Positions 45,282 through 55,870 are shown, counted from the first letter of the stretch. The stretch: DNA of 64,000 nt from Aminobacter aganoensis (GCF_014206975.1 NZ_JACHOU010000003.1:372001-436000), one strand, 5' to 3'. Made by a program: numbers and translations. Notes: generated from the sequence alone by a model not told the origin.

Positions 45282-46469
45282 TCATCCGAACCAGTCTTCC
45301 AGGAAACGCTGGTAGACCTGTGTCAGCATTTCGAGTTCGGCAAGCGGCACGCGCTCGTCGACCATGTGCATGGTCTTGCCGACCAGCCCGAATTCGACGA
45401 CCGGGCAATAATCCTTGATGAAACGCGCATCCGACGTGCCGCCGGTGGTCGACAGTTTCGGCTTGTGGCCGGTGACCGCCTTGATCGAGCCGGCGAGCGC
45501 GTCGACCAGCTTGTCGTCGCGGGTCAGGAAGACATGGCTCGGCGTGTCGCGCCAGGTCAGCTCGAAGTCGATCGGCTCCTTGCGGCCCTTGCGGTATTTC
45601 TTTCGCCCGCTCGCCTTGTCCAGGCGATTGTGGATCTCCGACTGCAGCGTTTCGACCGTCCAGGTGTCGTTGAAGCGGATGTTGAACGCGGCCGTTGCCT
45701 TGGCCGGAATGACGTTGGTGGCGGGGTTGCCGACGTCGAAGGTGGTGACCTCGAGGTTCGACGGCTGGAAATCCTTGGTGCCCTTGTCGAAGGAAGGGTT
45801 GAGCAGCGCGTCGACCAGCGTCATCAGCCCGCGCACCGGGTTGTCGGCGAGGTGCGGATAGGCGGCGTGGCCCTGCCGGCCATTGACCGTGACGACGCCG
45901 GAGACCGAGCCGCGGCGGCCGATCTTGATCATGTCGCCCAGCGCATCCGGGTTGGTCGGTTCGCCGACCAGCGAAGCGTCCCATTTCTCGCCGCGTGCGG
46001 CGGCCCATGCCAGCAGCTTGACGGTGCCGTTGATCGCCGGGCCTTCCTCGTCGCCCGTGATCAGCAGCGACACCGAACCCTTGGGGCCGCCATTGGCCTC
46101 GACATGGCGTGCCACAGCCGCCACGAAACAGGCGATGCCGCCTTTCATGTCGACCGCGCCGCGGCCATACATCTCGCCATTGGCGATGGCCGCCGAGAAG
46201 GGCGGGTGGGTCCAGGCGGCCTCGTCGCCGACCGGCACGACGTCGGTGTGGCCGGCGAACATCAGATGCGGCCCGTTGCCGGAACGGCGGGCATAGAGGT
46301 TCTCGATGTCGGGCGTGCCGGCGTCGGAGAAGGTCGGGCGGTCGACGGCGAAGCCGAGCGGCTTCAGCATGGCTTCGAGCGCCGTAAGCGCACCGCCTTC
46401 GGCCGGCGTGACCGACGGGCAGCGAATGAGGGCGGCGAGGTTCTCGGCGGGATCTGTAGGCAGTTTCAT
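45282..46469 (-). CDS. dapE: Succinyl-diaminopimelate desuccinylase
   Basis: A 395-residue M20 metallopeptidase-fold enzyme that releases succinate from N-succinyl-LL-diaminopimelate on the route to lysine and peptidoglycan. Metal and catalytic residues are seen in '[23 protein letters not shown]', '[15 protein letters not shown]' and '[13 protein letters not shown]'. '[11 protein letters not shown]' near the C-terminus is family-specific. The ATG at 46469 gives the normal N-terminus '[20 protein letters not shown]'. dapD is 0.6 kb upstream on the same strand. Confidence 0.96.
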   Translation of the reverse strand: MKLPTDPAENLAALIRCPSVTPAEGGALTALEAMLKPLGFAVDRPTFSDAGTPDIENLYARRSGNGPHLMFAGHTDVVPVGDEAAWTHPPFSAAIANGEMYGRGAVDMKGGIACFVAAVARHVEANGGPKGSVSLLITGDEEGPAINGTVKLLAWAAARGEKWDASLVGEPTNPDALGDMIKIGRRGSVSGVVTVNGRQGHAAYPHLADNPVRGLMTLVDALLNPSFDKGTKDFQPSNLEVTTFDVGNPATNVIPAKATAAFNIRFNDTWTVETLQSEIHNRLDKASGRKKYRKGRKEPIDFELTWRDTPSHVFLTRDDKLVDALAGSIKAVTGHKPKLSTTGGTSDARFIKDYCPVVEFGLVGKTMHMVDERVPLAELEMLTQVYQRFLEDWFG

Positions 46470-46616
46470 GGCGACAGCGATAATTGAATCGCCCGGTCCT
46501 GTCACGACGTTCGGTTGCTCCGGTGAACGCGGAGTTAAGCTTCGCGACAGCGTCGTCCGGTCACGGCCCGGGCGACAGGGCGCCGGGTCGCCGGCGCCGT
46601 TATTACCAAAGCGAGG

Positions 46617-46988
46617 TTATCGCGGCGCGTTGGTCTGGTAGCCGAACTGGTTCGGGCCCGGCGTGCCGGGAAAGAAGCAGAGCGCGATGAAGGCGAAGAT
46701 CGAGACCACCGGGATGAACAGCGCCACGGCGAAGAGACCGGGCTTGTCGAAATCGTGCAGGCGTTTGACGCTGAAGGCGATGTGAACCCACAGGAAGATG
46801 AGGAAGGTCATTCCGAACAGCATCGACCAGACCTGGGCCGCACCGCTTTCGGGGTGCACGCGCATGAACTGGTAGAGCGGGAACGACATCGTCACCAGCA
46901 TGAACAGAAAGCCGAGCACGTAGGCCGCGCGGTTCACGCGGCCCGAGAATCGGAAGAACAACCAGAAAAGCTGGGATTTGTCGGGCAA
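46617..46988 (-). CDS. DUF805 family small membrane protein
   Basis: A 123-residue inner-membrane protein of the DUF805 family, with the N-terminal signature 'FWLFFRFSGRVNRAAYVLGFL' and about four membrane helices. 'VKRLHDFDKPG' is the conserved RxHD loop. No function is established. It lies between dapD and dapE on their strand; many alphaproteobacteria show the same neighbourhood. The 147 bases between it and dapE hold nothing I can identify. Confidence 0.9.
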   Translation of the reverse strand: MPDKSQLFWLFFRFSGRVNRAAYVLGFLFMLVTMSFPLYQFMRVHPESGAAQVWSMLFGMTFLIFLWVHIAFSVKRLHDFDKPGLFAVALFIPVVSIFAFIALCFFPGTPGPNQFGYQTNAPR

Positions 46989-47065
46989 AGTGAATCTGGT
47001 CCGTTCTGTTGGTCGGGCATTCGAGCGATCTGCTCAAATGCCCGGGAAAAAATTCTGCTGAAGGA

Positions 47066-47920
<855 letters not shown>

Positions 47921-48063
47921 GAACATCTCCGTTACGTACCGTTAAGGTTAAGGCTTCTAAGCTGGCATAAAATCGCGCGGACCCTATTTCAGGCTTGTGA
48001 AGGGGTCAATCGCGGTGACGCCGCGGAATGTCGCGGGCAACGTAATTTGGGGCTGAGTAGATT

Positions 48064-48903
48064 ATGAATCCTATGGAAAAGGCTGGCTGGACGCCGCTGC
48101 CGCACTCCGATGAGGATCTGGAGCGGGCCAAGAGCGTGCCCGACACGCCGCAGACGCGCGCCTCGACCTACCGGCTGGCCTGGAACGACGAAGATTTCAT
48201 GACCCAGCGCGACCTGCGCCCGGTGCGGCTGCAGCTCGAACTGCTCAAGACCGAGATGATCCTGGCCGAACGCGGCATCCGCTCGACGGTCATCCTATTC
48301 GGCGGCGCCCGCATTCCCGAGCCGGGCGGCGAGGCCTGGGCGGCCAAGAACGAAACGCAGCGCAAGAACCTCGAGGCCAACAGCAAATATTACGACGAGG
48401 CGCGCAAATTTGCCCGCCTGTGCTCGCAGCATTCCGCTGCGTCCTACTACCGCGAGTTCGTCGTCGTCACCGGCGGCGGCCCGGGCGTGATGGAAGCCGG
48501 AAACCGCGGCGCCGACGATGTCGGCGCACCGTCCATCGGCCTCAACATCGTGTTGCCGCACGAGCAGGCGCCCAATGCCTATGTGACGCCGGAACTGTGC
48601 TTCAACTTCCACTACTTCGCCATCCGCAAGATGCATTTCGTCATGCGCGCCAAGGCAGTCGCGGTGTTCCCCGGCGGCTTCGGCACGATGGACGAGTTCT
48701 TCGAGACGCTGACGCTGATCCAGACCGGACGCATGGAGCGGGTGCCGGTCATCCTGTTCGGCAAGTCATTTTGGGAGCGGGCGATCGACCTCGATTTCCT
48801 CGCCGACCAGGGCACGATCACGCCGGGCGACCAGGACATCATCGACTTCGTCGACACCGCCGACGAGGCCTGGGACATCATCGCCAAGTTCTACAGCCTT
48901 TGA
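48064..48903 (+). CDS. LOG family / TIGR00730 Rossmann-fold protein
   Basis: A 279-residue member of the LOG-like family. It has the nucleotide motif 'VVTGGGPGVMEAGNRGA' (about residue 138) and the catalytic 'FPGGFGTMDEFFETL' (PGGxGTxxE, about residue 200). Related proteins are nucleoside 5'-monophosphate phosphoribohydrolases, some releasing cytokinins; this longer form with an N-terminal extension is less studied. Its 3' end overlaps the convergent DUF817 gene by 13 bases. Confidence 0.9.
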   Translation: MNPMEKAGWTPLPHSDEDLERAKSVPDTPQTRASTYRLAWNDEDFMTQRDLRPVRLQLELLKTEMILAERGIRSTVILFGGARIPEPGGEAWAAKNETQRKNLEANSKYYDEARKFARLCSQHSAASYYREFVVVTGGGPGVMEAGNRGADDVGAPSIGLNIVLPHEQAPNAYVTPELCFNFHYFAIRKMHFVMRAKAVAVFPGGFGTMDEFFETLTLIQTGRMERVPVILFGKSFWERAIDLDFLADQGTITPGDQDIIDFVDTADEAWDIIAKFYSL

Positions 48904-49763
48904 GGCTGGCTTGGCTTGTCCACCGGCCGCGGCCGGTGGACAAGCGTCACCAGCACGAAGGAAATGATCATCAGCAGGTACCAGGAGCCGAGCTTCTGGA
49001 TCGAGACCGGCGTCCAGCCGTCATGCTGGCCGGGATAGATCCAGGCGCGCGACCAGGTGCCGATGTTTTCGGCGAACCAGATGAACAGCGAGACCAGCAG
49101 GAAGCCGAGCAGCAGCGGCATGCGGTGGCGGAAGCGGAAGACGCGGTAATGCACCACCGTCGTGAGGTAGAGCAGCGCGGTGGCCGCAAACAGCCCGTAG
49201 CGGATGTCGACGGTAAAATGGTGGGCGAAGAAGTTGACGTAGATCGCCGCGCACAACAGCACCGTCGCCCAGAGCGGCGGATAGCCGCTGTAGCGCATGT
49301 CGAAGATGCGGCTGACGCGGGCGAGATACGAGCCGACCGCCGCATACATGAAACCGGAGAACAGCGGCACTGCGCCGATGCGGAAGAAGCTGTCTTCCGG
49401 ATAGCTCCATGAGCCGGCGTAGGTCTTGAACACCTCCATCGCCGTGCCGACGACGTGGAAGATCAGGATGACCCTGGCTTCGGACGGCTTCTCCAGGCGC
49501 AGTGCCAGCATGGCGGCCTGGATAGCGACGGCAGCGAGGAACAGGAAGTCGTAGCGCGACAGCCCGGCGTCCGTCGGCCACCACAGGCGGGTGGCCATGA
49601 TCAGCGCCAGCATGGCGCCGCCGAACAGGCAGGCCCAGGCCTGCTTCAGCCCGAAGACCAGGAACTCGACCAGCGCACCATAGAACCCGCCTGCCGGCAG
49701 GCGGTCGAGCACGGCATGTGCCGCCGCATCGATCCGCGCTTCGACGGAGGTGAAACGGCTCAA
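48891..49763 (-). CDS. DUF817 family integral membrane protein
   Basis: A 290-residue membrane protein with about eight hydrophobic helices. 'VGTAMEVFKTYAGSWSYPED', 'PLFSGFMYAAVGSYL' and 'RYSGYPPLWATVLLCAAIYVNFFAHHF' are recognisable DUF817 segments with conserved Glu, Ser-Trp and His-His that could be functional. No function is known. It is translationally coupled to the pyrimidine nucleotidase gene upstream (ATGA overlap). Confidence 0.9.
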   Translation of the reverse strand: MSRFTSVEARIDAAAHAVLDRLPAGGFYGALVEFLVFGLKQAWACLFGGAMLALIMATRLWWPTDAGLSRYDFLFLAAVAIQAAMLALRLEKPSEARVILIFHVVGTAMEVFKTYAGSWSYPEDSFFRIGAVPLFSGFMYAAVGSYLARVSRIFDMRYSGYPPLWATVLLCAAIYVNFFAHHFTVDIRYGLFAATALLYLTTVVHYRVFRFRHRMPLLLGFLLVSLFIWFAENIGTWSRAWIYPGQHDGWTPVSIQKLGSWYLLMIISFVLVTLVHRPRPVDKPSQPQRL

Positions 49764-50470
49764 GCGGCGTTGGCCTCGACGATCGTCGTCAGGAAGGTCG
49801 CGAGATCGTCGGTGACGTAGTCGACGTCGTCCTCGTGGGTGGGGTCGCTCTCCCAGATTTCCGAGAAGGTCGGCTCGAAATTGCGTGGCACGATCAGCAC
49901 CGTGGTCATGCCGAGCGACTTCGGCACCGAAAGGTTGCGCGCCAGGTCCTCGAACATCACCGCGTTGGCGCCCGTCACCTTGTGCAGGGCTGCGAAGGTC
50001 TCATAGGGCTGGCGTGCCGGCTTGGGCGTAAGCCCCGCGGCGACGATGTCGAAGATGTCGTCGAAATGGTCGAGGATGCCGAGCTGGCGGGCGGTGCGCT
50101 CGGCATGGCTGCGATTGCCGTTGGTGAAGATGAACTTGCGCCCCGGCAGCTGGCGAATCGCCGCCCCCAGAACCGGATCCGGCACCAGCCAGGAATAGTC
50201 GATGTCGTGGACATGCTCGAGGAACGCGTCGGGATCGATGCCATGGCGCTGCATCAGGCCGTTCAGCGTCGTGCCGTATTCGAGATAGAGCTCCTTCTGC
50301 AGCTTGCGCGCGTCCTCGCGCGACAAGGTCAGCAGCTCCGCGACATAGCCTGTCATCTTCACGTCGATCTGGGAGAATAGATTCGAGTGATGCGGATAGA
50401 GCGTGTTGTCGAGGTCGAACACCCAGTCGGTGACGTGGTCGAAGCGGGCGGGATCGGGAATATCGGTCAT
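49760..50470 (-). CDS. HAD-type pyrimidine 5'-nucleotidase
   Basis: A 236-residue haloacid dehalogenase phosphatase. Motif I is 'VFDLDNTLYPHHSNLFSQID' (about residue 17), motif II 'FTNGNRSHAERTARQLG' (about 115) and motif III/IV 'AVMFEDLARNLSVPKSLGM' (about 172). The YPH sequence after motif I marks the SSM1/pyrimidine 5'-nucleotidase group, which dephosphorylates UMP and CMP. The stop overlaps DUF817. Confidence 0.92.
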   Translation of the reverse strand: MTDIPDPARFDHVTDWVFDLDNTLYPHHSNLFSQIDVKMTGYVAELLTLSREDARKLQKELYLEYGTTLNGLMQRHGIDPDAFLEHVHDIDYSWLVPDPVLGAAIRQLPGRKFIFTNGNRSHAERTARQLGILDHFDDIFDIVAAGLTPKPARQPYETFAALHKVTGANAVMFEDLARNLSVPKSLGMTTVLIVPRNFEPTFSEIWESDPTHEDDVDYVTDDLATFLTTIVEANAA

Positions 50471-50632
50471 GACGCCCTTATGGCATGGTTCAGGAAATTT
50501 GGAAGCGTCCGCGGCTGCTCACGTTCGCGTTGGAGGATGGCGAAATTACGCGGGGTAAGTCGAATTTTAACTACCTAGGAAAGATGACCTTCAGTTGATG
50601 CTGGCATTCCAGCTGTCGGCAGGGAGCAGAAA

Positions 50633-51394
50633 TTGAAGAGTGCGCTTTTAAAATCCGGTTTCGTCACACTATTGTGCATCGTGGTTACGATGGCACTCGT
50701 CCTGACGGTCATTCGGCTCACTGGCGGTATTGTCGATACTGCCGCTTATGTGTTGCCGGTGCTGTGTCCCGTCCTGATTGCTTTCCCGTTTTCTTTTCAC
50801 ACCTTCTGGCAGCGTGAAAAGCTGAAGGTCGCCCATGCCGAGCTGACGCATGCCCACGCCCAGCTTGCCGCCGCGCACAAGCGCCTGTCGGAAAAGGCAA
50901 GCCGCGACGAGATGACCGGCATGCTCAACCGCGAGAACTTCTTTGCGGCGCTCGACGGGTCCAGGCGCAAGACCGATCGCGGCGCTCTGCTGATCATCGA
51001 TGCCGACCATTTCAAGCAGATCAACGACAGCTTCGGTCACCTGACCGGCGACCAGGCGCTGCTGCAGATCGCCGCCGCGATCACCCGCGGCGTGCGCAGC
51101 GGCGACATCCTCGGGCGCATCGGCGGCGAGGAATTCGGCGCCTTCCTGGTGGGCGCCACCAATGACGAGGCCAAGCTGGTGGCCGAGCGTATCCGCAGCG
51201 AGGTCGAAGCGCTACGCTTCCAGCCGAACGACGAGCGCTCCGTGCCGCTGACCGTCAGCATCGGCGGCACCACCTGTAAATCGGAGGCCAACGTCTCGGA
51301 GTTGATGAAGAGCGCCGACAAGCGCCTCTACGAGGCCAAGCGCCGCGGCCGCAACCGCGCGATCTTCGACACGGGCGTCCCCGAAGCGGCCTGA
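50633..51394 (+). CDS. Membrane-bound diguanylate cyclase (GGDEF)
   Basis: A 253-residue protein with two N-terminal membrane helices (about residues 5-26 and 33-52), a short coiled coil and a GGDEF domain from about 95. The active-site loop is 'RIGGEEFGAF', compatible with c-di-GMP synthesis. An RxxD inhibitory site (RSGD) lies five residues before it, so product feedback is expected. The TTG start is set by AGGGAG six bases upstream. c-di-GMP might control the pilus genes elsewhere in the window, but nothing here shows it. Confidence 0.92.
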   Translation: MKSALLKSGFVTLLCIVVTMALVLTVIRLTGGIVDTAAYVLPVLCPVLIAFPFSFHTFWQREKLKVAHAELTHAHAQLAAAHKRLSEKASRDEMTGMLNRENFFAALDGSRRKTDRGALLIIDADHFKQINDSFGHLTGDQALLQIAAAITRGVRSGDILGRIGGEEFGAFLVGATNDEAKLVAERIRSEVEALRFQPNDERSVPLTVSIGGTTCKSEANVSELMKSADKRLYEAKRRGRNRAIFDTGVPEAA

Positions 51395-51417
51395 TCCTGC
51401 CTGGCACAAGGTTTTTG

Positions 51418-51446
51418 AGGCCGCGTACGGTTGCACGCGGCCTTTC
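51418..51446 (+). terminator. Terminator-like hairpin after the diguanylate cyclase
   Basis: A 9-bp perfect stem AGGCCGCGT/ACGCGGCCT with an 8-base loop, followed by a short TTTCCC tail. It is the only structured element in the 104 bases before the DMT transporter gene. Confidence 0.6.
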
Positions 51447-51498
51447 CCGCTTCTAGAGGGGACGGGCGGCGCCTCCTGCCGTCCCGCCGGACATTTCC

Positions 51499-52404
51499 AT
51501 GGAACTCTGGATACCCATCACCATTGCCGCCGCCTTCCTGCAGAATCTGCGGTCGGTGGTGCAGAAGCACCTGAAGGGCGTGATGGGCACCACCGGTGCC
51601 ACCTTCGTCCGTTTCGGTTTCGGTTTTCCCTTCGCGCTTGCCTTCGTCGGAGTGCTGCATTTCGTCGTCGGCTACGAGCTGCCTCGGCTGAACGGCACGT
51701 TCTTCGCCTGGGCCGTGCTCGGCGGCGTCGGCCAGATCGCCGCGACCTTCCTGTTGATCCACCTGTTTTCGTTCCGCAACTTCGCCGTCGGCACCGCCTA
51801 TTCGCGTACCGAGCCGGCGCAGGCGGCGCTGTTCGGCCTGCTGTTCCTCGGCGAGAGGGCAACGGCCGGCGCCATCGCCGCCATCGCCATCAGCGTCTTC
51901 GGCGTCATGCTGATCTCGGTCGCGCATACCGCCTTCACCGCCCGCACGCTGGTGACCTCGGTGCTCAGCCGCAACGCGCTGATCGGCCTTGCCTCAGGCA
52001 CCTGCTTCGGCATCTCGGCGGTCGCCTATCGCGCCGCGTCGCTGGCGCTCGGCGGGCCGAATTTCATGATGCAGGCAGCGGTCACGCTCGCCGTCGTCAT
52101 CGTCTTCCAGACGCTGCTCATGCTGGCCTGGATCGTCTGGAGGGAGCGCGACGAGCTGCCGCGCATCGCCAAGGCGTGGCGGCCGGCATTGTTCACTGGC
52201 CTTGTCGGCGCCTCGGCCTCCTTCGGCTGGTTCATGGCAATGACGCTGCAGCAGGCGGCGATCGTCAAGTCGCTGGCCCAGATCGAGATGCTGTTTACCT
52301 TTGCCTCGAGCGTCTTCTTCTTCCGCGAGCGCATCAACCGGCTGGAGATCGCCGGTTGCGTGCTGATCGTCGGCGGCATCCTGGTGCTGCTGGCCGTCGG
52401 CTAG
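51499..52404 (+). CDS. EamA/DMT superfamily exporter
   Basis: A 301-residue drug/metabolite transporter with ten predicted helices in two EamA repeats. 'AVGTAYSRTEPAQAALFGLLFLGER' ends the first repeat and 'ALAQIEMLFTFASSVFFFRERI'-like 'LAQIEMLFTFASSVFFFRER' the second, both typical. Substrate unknown. It converges on phhA with 5 bases between, so aromatic amino acid export is conceivable but not supported by motifs. Confidence 0.9.
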   Translation: MELWIPITIAAAFLQNLRSVVQKHLKGVMGTTGATFVRFGFGFPFALAFVGVLHFVVGYELPRLNGTFFAWAVLGGVGQIAATFLLIHLFSFRNFAVGTAYSRTEPAQAALFGLLFLGERATAGAIAAIAISVFGVMLISVAHTAFTARTLVTSVLSRNALIGLASGTCFGISAVAYRAASLALGGPNFMMQAAVTLAVVIVFQTLLMLAWIVWRERDELPRIAKAWRPALFTGLVGASASFGWFMAMTLQQAAIVKSLAQIEMLFTFASSVFFFRERINRLEIAGCVLIVGGILVLLAVG

Positions 52405-52409
52405 CCTCC

Positions 52410-53243
52410 CTAGATTGTCGCCGGGTCGAGCGGCGGCTCGTCCTTCCAGCGCTTGATGATGCCGGCCAGGTCGGAGTTCTGGAACGCGTCGCGGAGCACG
52501 TCGAACGACGGCAGCACGAAATAGGCGCGCTGGAACTTGTCGATCTCGTAGACTGTGCGCATCACCGTTTCGATGTCGAACGGCACCTGGTGCGCGTCGG
52601 CGCTTTCGACGGCGAACTGCAGTTCGGTGAAGGACGACATCAGGCCGGCGCCGAATGCCTTCAGCGGCTGGCCGGCCTCCTGCATCAGGCCGTATTCGGC
52701 CGTGTACCAGTAGAGCCGGGTGGTCATTTCGTCGCCGCCCAGCGCGATCAGGTCGCCGGCTTTCTCGCCATACATCTGCATGAAGTCGCCGAACACCGGC
52801 TGGCTCAGCACCGGCACGTGGCCGAAGAAATCGTGGAACATGTCGGGTTCGACGATGTAGTCGAGCTCTTCGCGCGTCCTCAGCCAGTTGGTGACGGGAA
52901 AGCGGCGATTGGCGAGATGGTCGAAGAACGGCTGTGCCGGGATCAGCCCGGGCACCGCGACGATTTCCCAGCCGGAGAGCTTGCGCAGCTTCTCGCTGAC
53001 GTCGTGGAAATCCGGGATGCGGTCGACGAGGTCGAGCGCTGACATGCCGTCGAGATAGGATTTGTGCGCCAGCCGCTGGGTCAGCCTGGTCTGGCGGTCG
53101 CACAATGTGCGCCAGACGTCCTGCTCGGCGGCGCTGTAGTCGTATTTCTGCTCGGCGGTGAAATCGGGGCGGCAGACCGTGTAGTCGCCGCGCAACCCCT
53201 GGGCCGCACATTCCTGCGCGTAGTCCTGAACGCTGATGCCCAT
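52410..53243 (-). CDS. phhA: Phenylalanine 4-monooxygenase
   Basis: A 277-residue pterin-dependent, iron-containing hydroxylase that turns phenylalanine into tyrosine. The iron ligands are the two His of 'DMFHDFFGHVPVL' (about residues 137-142) and a Glu in 'LYWYTAEYGLM' (about 182). 'VPGLIPAQPFFDHLANRRFPVT' is also typical. No regulatory ACT domain is present, as usual for bacterial forms. It is divergent from an Lrp/AsnC gene 133 bases away, the usual phhA-regulator arrangement in rhizobia. Confidence 0.95.
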   Translation of the reverse strand: MGISVQDYAQECAAQGLRGDYTVCRPDFTAEQKYDYSAAEQDVWRTLCDRQTRLTQRLAHKSYLDGMSALDLVDRIPDFHDVSEKLRKLSGWEIVAVPGLIPAQPFFDHLANRRFPVTNWLRTREELDYIVEPDMFHDFFGHVPVLSQPVFGDFMQMYGEKAGDLIALGGDEMTTRLYWYTAEYGLMQEAGQPLKAFGAGLMSSFTELQFAVESADAHQVPFDIETVMRTVYEIDKFQRAYFVLPSFDVLRDAFQNSDLAGIIKRWKDEPPLDPATI

Positions 53244-53376
53244 GGTCTGAACCTCCCGAGAACATGGTTTCGATGCAGAATCATAACCGCGGCGTTTGAG
53301 CGGAATTCACTTCTTTGCGCGCATGAGTATGAGAATTGAGGTATGTTGCCCTGTAAATATCGCATGGGGAGTGAAA

Positions 53377-53853
53377 ATGCCTCAGTTCGACGAGTTCGAG
53401 ATCAAGATGCTCGACATTCTCCAGCGCGACGGGCGCAAGCCGGTCTCGGAAATCGCGCAGGAGATCGGTCTCTCCAACACGCCTTGCGCCCGGCGCTTCG
53501 AGGCGCTGCAGGAAGCCGGCGTCATCAAGGGTTTTACAGCCCGCATCGGCCGTCGGGCGGTTGGCCTCATGGTCGAAGTCTTCGTCCAGGTCAGGCTGGT
53601 CAGTCACAGCGACGATTCGCCGGAGAAGTTCATCGCTGCCGTGCAGCGTATGGACGAGGTCTCGGCCTGCTGGACGATGACCGGCGACTACGACTTCCTG
53701 CTGCACGTCATGGTGCCCAGTGTCGACGACCTCAACGCCTTCGTCATGCACCGGCTGATGCGCCTGCAAGGCGTGCGCGACGTCCACACCCAGCTGGTGC
53801 TGCAGAACATCAAGGGTCCCGGCCACGTCCCGCTGGGGCATCTCAGGGGGTAG
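53377..53853 (+). CDS. Lrp/AsnC regulator, probably of phhA
   Basis: A 158-residue regulator with helix-turn-helix 'PVSEIAQEIGLSNTPCARRFEALQEAGVI' (about residues 18-46) and an Lrp ligand domain ending 'LQNIKGPGHVPLGHL'. The ATG at 53377 follows GGGGAGTGAAA and starts the conserved 'MPQFDEFEIKMLDILQRDGR'; an upstream ATG in frame at 53296 lies in the phhA promoter gap. Its placement suggests it activates phhA in response to phenylalanine or another amino acid. Confidence 0.92.
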   Translation: MPQFDEFEIKMLDILQRDGRKPVSEIAQEIGLSNTPCARRFEALQEAGVIKGFTARIGRRAVGLMVEVFVQVRLVSHSDDSPEKFIAAVQRMDEVSACWTMTGDYDFLLHVMVPSVDDLNAFVMHRLMRLQGVRDVHTQLVLQNIKGPGHVPLGHLRG

Positions 53854-53861
53854 GGCAGTGG

Positions 53862-54644
53862 CTACTGTTCGGGATAGACGAGCCGGTAGCGCTCGCCGAC
53901 GAGGCAGTTGACGGGTTCCGTCGCCTGGATGTTCAGCATCTCGGGTGCATCGGTGACGCCGCTGACTTCGAGAATCAGCTTGCGGCGGATCGCGGTGATG
54001 AACTCGGTCGCGAGGCGGATAGGCAGGACGAATGAACCCGGCCCGCCGGTCACGCATTCGGCGTAGTAGCGGTCGATGTCTTCGAGGCTTCCCGTCGGCC
54101 GCACGAGGATCGGCAGGCCGTTGATGACGATGCCTTTCGCAACCGCGTTGTTGCGGGCGATCTCCACCGGCGCCCCGGTGTTGTTCGGTCCGTCGCCCGA
54201 GATGTCGATGACCTTCTTTTCGCCACTGAAGTCGTTGTGCTGCAGCAGCCTTGCGCCGAACGCCACGGCATTCGAGATCGAGGTGCCGCCGGAGCCTTCG
54301 ATCGGCATGATGGCAAGCTTGGCTGCGAAGGCTTCGGCGCTGTCGCGGCTGTCGATGACCTGCCACGGTATTACCGATTCCTGCTGGACGGTTCCCGCCC
54401 ATTCGAAATAGGTCACCGCTATGCGGCCTTTCGATCCCGACAAGACGGCATTGATGAAGTCGGGGTGGCGCAGCGCCTTGACGTAGCCGGCGCGCTGGAG
54501 GGCGAACTCGCCTGCGTCCATCGAGCTCGAAACATCGACGGCCAGCACCAGTTCGACGTCCACCGTTCCGGCATCCACGCCGATGACCGGCGTGGCAGGC
54601 AGTTCGCAGCTCGTGCACAGCATCAGCGCCAGCGCAGCCAGCAT
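53862..54644 (-). CDS. DUF1194 von Willebrand A-like lipoprotein
   Basis: A 260-residue secreted protein. The N-terminus is a short signal ending near Cys residues ('LMLCTSC'), compatible with lipidation. A vWA-like domain follows with MIDAS-like 'LAVDVSSSMDAGEF' (about residue 33) and 'IDISGDGPNNTGAPVEIAR' (about 145), both DUF1194 features. Such domains bind metal and partner proteins; the partner is unknown. It converges on the Lrp gene (8-base gap) and lies 162 bases from the argB end. Confidence 0.88.
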   Translation of the reverse strand: MLAALALMLCTSCELPATPVIGVDAGTVDVELVLAVDVSSSMDAGEFALQRAGYVKALRHPDFINAVLSGSKGRIAVTYFEWAGTVQQESVIPWQVIDSRDSAEAFAAKLAIMPIEGSGGTSISNAVAFGARLLQHNDFSGEKKVIDISGDGPNNTGAPVEIARNNAVAKGIVINGLPILVRPTGSLEDIDRYYAECVTGGPGSFVLPIRLATEFITAIRRKLILEVSGVTDAPEMLNIQATEPVNCLVGERYRLVYPEQ

Positions 54645-54752
54645 GGTTCGATGTCCGAGGGACCCGGAAATCAGTGTGCGTCAACGCGGGGAAAATGAAA
54701 GCCGGGCCGGGTCAATGCTTCGTGAACACCGGGGCGTGGCTGACAAACGGCA

Positions 54753-54776
54753 AGGCCGGCAGAAGCCGGCCTGTCT
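54753..54776 (-). terminator. Hairpin downstream of argB
   Basis: Stem AGGCCGGC/GCCGGCCT with a 4-base loop, 34 bases past the argB stop. The T-tract on the minus strand is weak, so termination strength is uncertain. Confidence 0.45.
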
Positions 54777-54806
54777 TTGCCCACTGGAGCAGCAGTTTTC
54801 CTCCGC

Positions 54807-55709
54807 CTACGGAACGATCAGCGTGCCCGCACCGTGCTCGGTGAACAGCTCAAGCAGCACCGAATGCGGCGTCTTGCCGTTGAGGATGACGACGCCTTCG
54901 ACGCCGCGCTCGATCGCCTCGATGCAGGTCTCGACCTTGGGGATCATGCCGCCCGAGATCGTGCCGTCCTTGATCAGCGCCTTGGCATCGGAGACCGTCA
55001 GCTCGTCGATCAGCCTCTTGTCCTTGTCGAGCACGCCCGGCACGTCGGTCAGGAACAGCAGCCGCGATGCCTTGACTGCACCCGCTATGGCACCGGCGAA
55101 GGTGTCGGCGTTGATGTTGTAGGTGTGGCCGTCGCGTCCCGGGGCGACGGGCGCCAGCACCGGGATCATCTCGGAGCGGGCCAAAAGATCAAGCAGCGTG
55201 CGGTCGACTTCGACCGGCTCGCCGACGAAGCCGAGATCGAGCACCCTTTCGATGTTCGAATCGGGGTCGATCATGGTCTTCTTGGCCTTTTCGGCGAAGA
55301 CCATGTTGCCGTCCTTGCCGCACAGGCCGATGGCCCATTCGCCCTCGGCGTTGATCAGCGCGACGATCTCCTTGTTGATCGAGCCGGCCAGCACCATCTC
55401 GACGATCTCGACGGTCTTCTGGTCGGTGACGCGCAGGCCGCCCTCGAACTTCGATTCGATGCCCATCTTGTTGAGCATGGCGCCGATCTGCGGGCCGCCG
55501 CCATGCACGACGATCGGGTTGACGCCCGACTGCTTCAGTAAAGCGATGTCGCGGGCAAAGGCGCGGCCGAGCGTCACGTCGCCCATGGCGTGGCCGCCAT
55601 ATTTCACGACGACGGTCTTGTTTTCGTAGCGCTGCATGTAGGGCAGGGCTGCTGAAAGCAGGGCTGCCTGCATTTCGGCGGTGGCGGCGACGTTCGTCGT
55701 CATCGGCAT
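54807..55709 (-). CDS. argB: Acetylglutamate kinase
   Basis: A 300-residue enzyme that phosphorylates N-acetylglutamate, the committed step of arginine synthesis. '[11 protein letters not shown]' (about residue 34) and '[18 protein letters not shown]' (about 67) are the nucleotide and substrate loops. '[16 protein letters not shown]' and '[18 protein letters not shown]' complete the site. In many rhizobia it lies next to engB; here about 2.8 kb of other genes separates them. Confidence 0.97.
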   Translation of the reverse strand: MPMTTNVAATAEMQAALLSAALPYMQRYENKTVVVKYGGHAMGDVTLGRAFARDIALLKQSGVNPIVVHGGGPQIGAMLNKMGIESKFEGGLRVTDQKTVEIVEMVLAGSINKEIVALINAEGEWAIGLCGKDGNMVFAEKAKKTMIDPDSNIERVLDLGFVGEPVEVDRTLLDLLARSEMIPVLAPVAPGRDGHTYNINADTFAGAIAGAVKASRLLFLTDVPGVLDKDKRLIDELTVSDAKALIKDGTISGGMIPKVETCIEAIERGVEGVVILNGKTPHSVLLELFTEHGAGTLIVP

Positions 55710-55870
55710 GGTCCCGGATCGGTGGAAAAGGTCGGCGCGGTCTTAGCCGGAAACCGGGCAGGGGGCAAATGGTTCGATGGCCCTCGCGCCGTGCCTCCCG
55801 CGCTTCGAAATCGGTTGCAGGGGGCGGTGCGATCTAAACAGCGGTTGCAATTCGCCTGCCGCAACGTAAC

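Noticed and set aside
55706-55870. Autoregulatory ECF promoter before the sigma gene
   Set aside because: GGAAAC at 55749 and GAAAT near 55804 have no CGT-type -10 at the right spacing.
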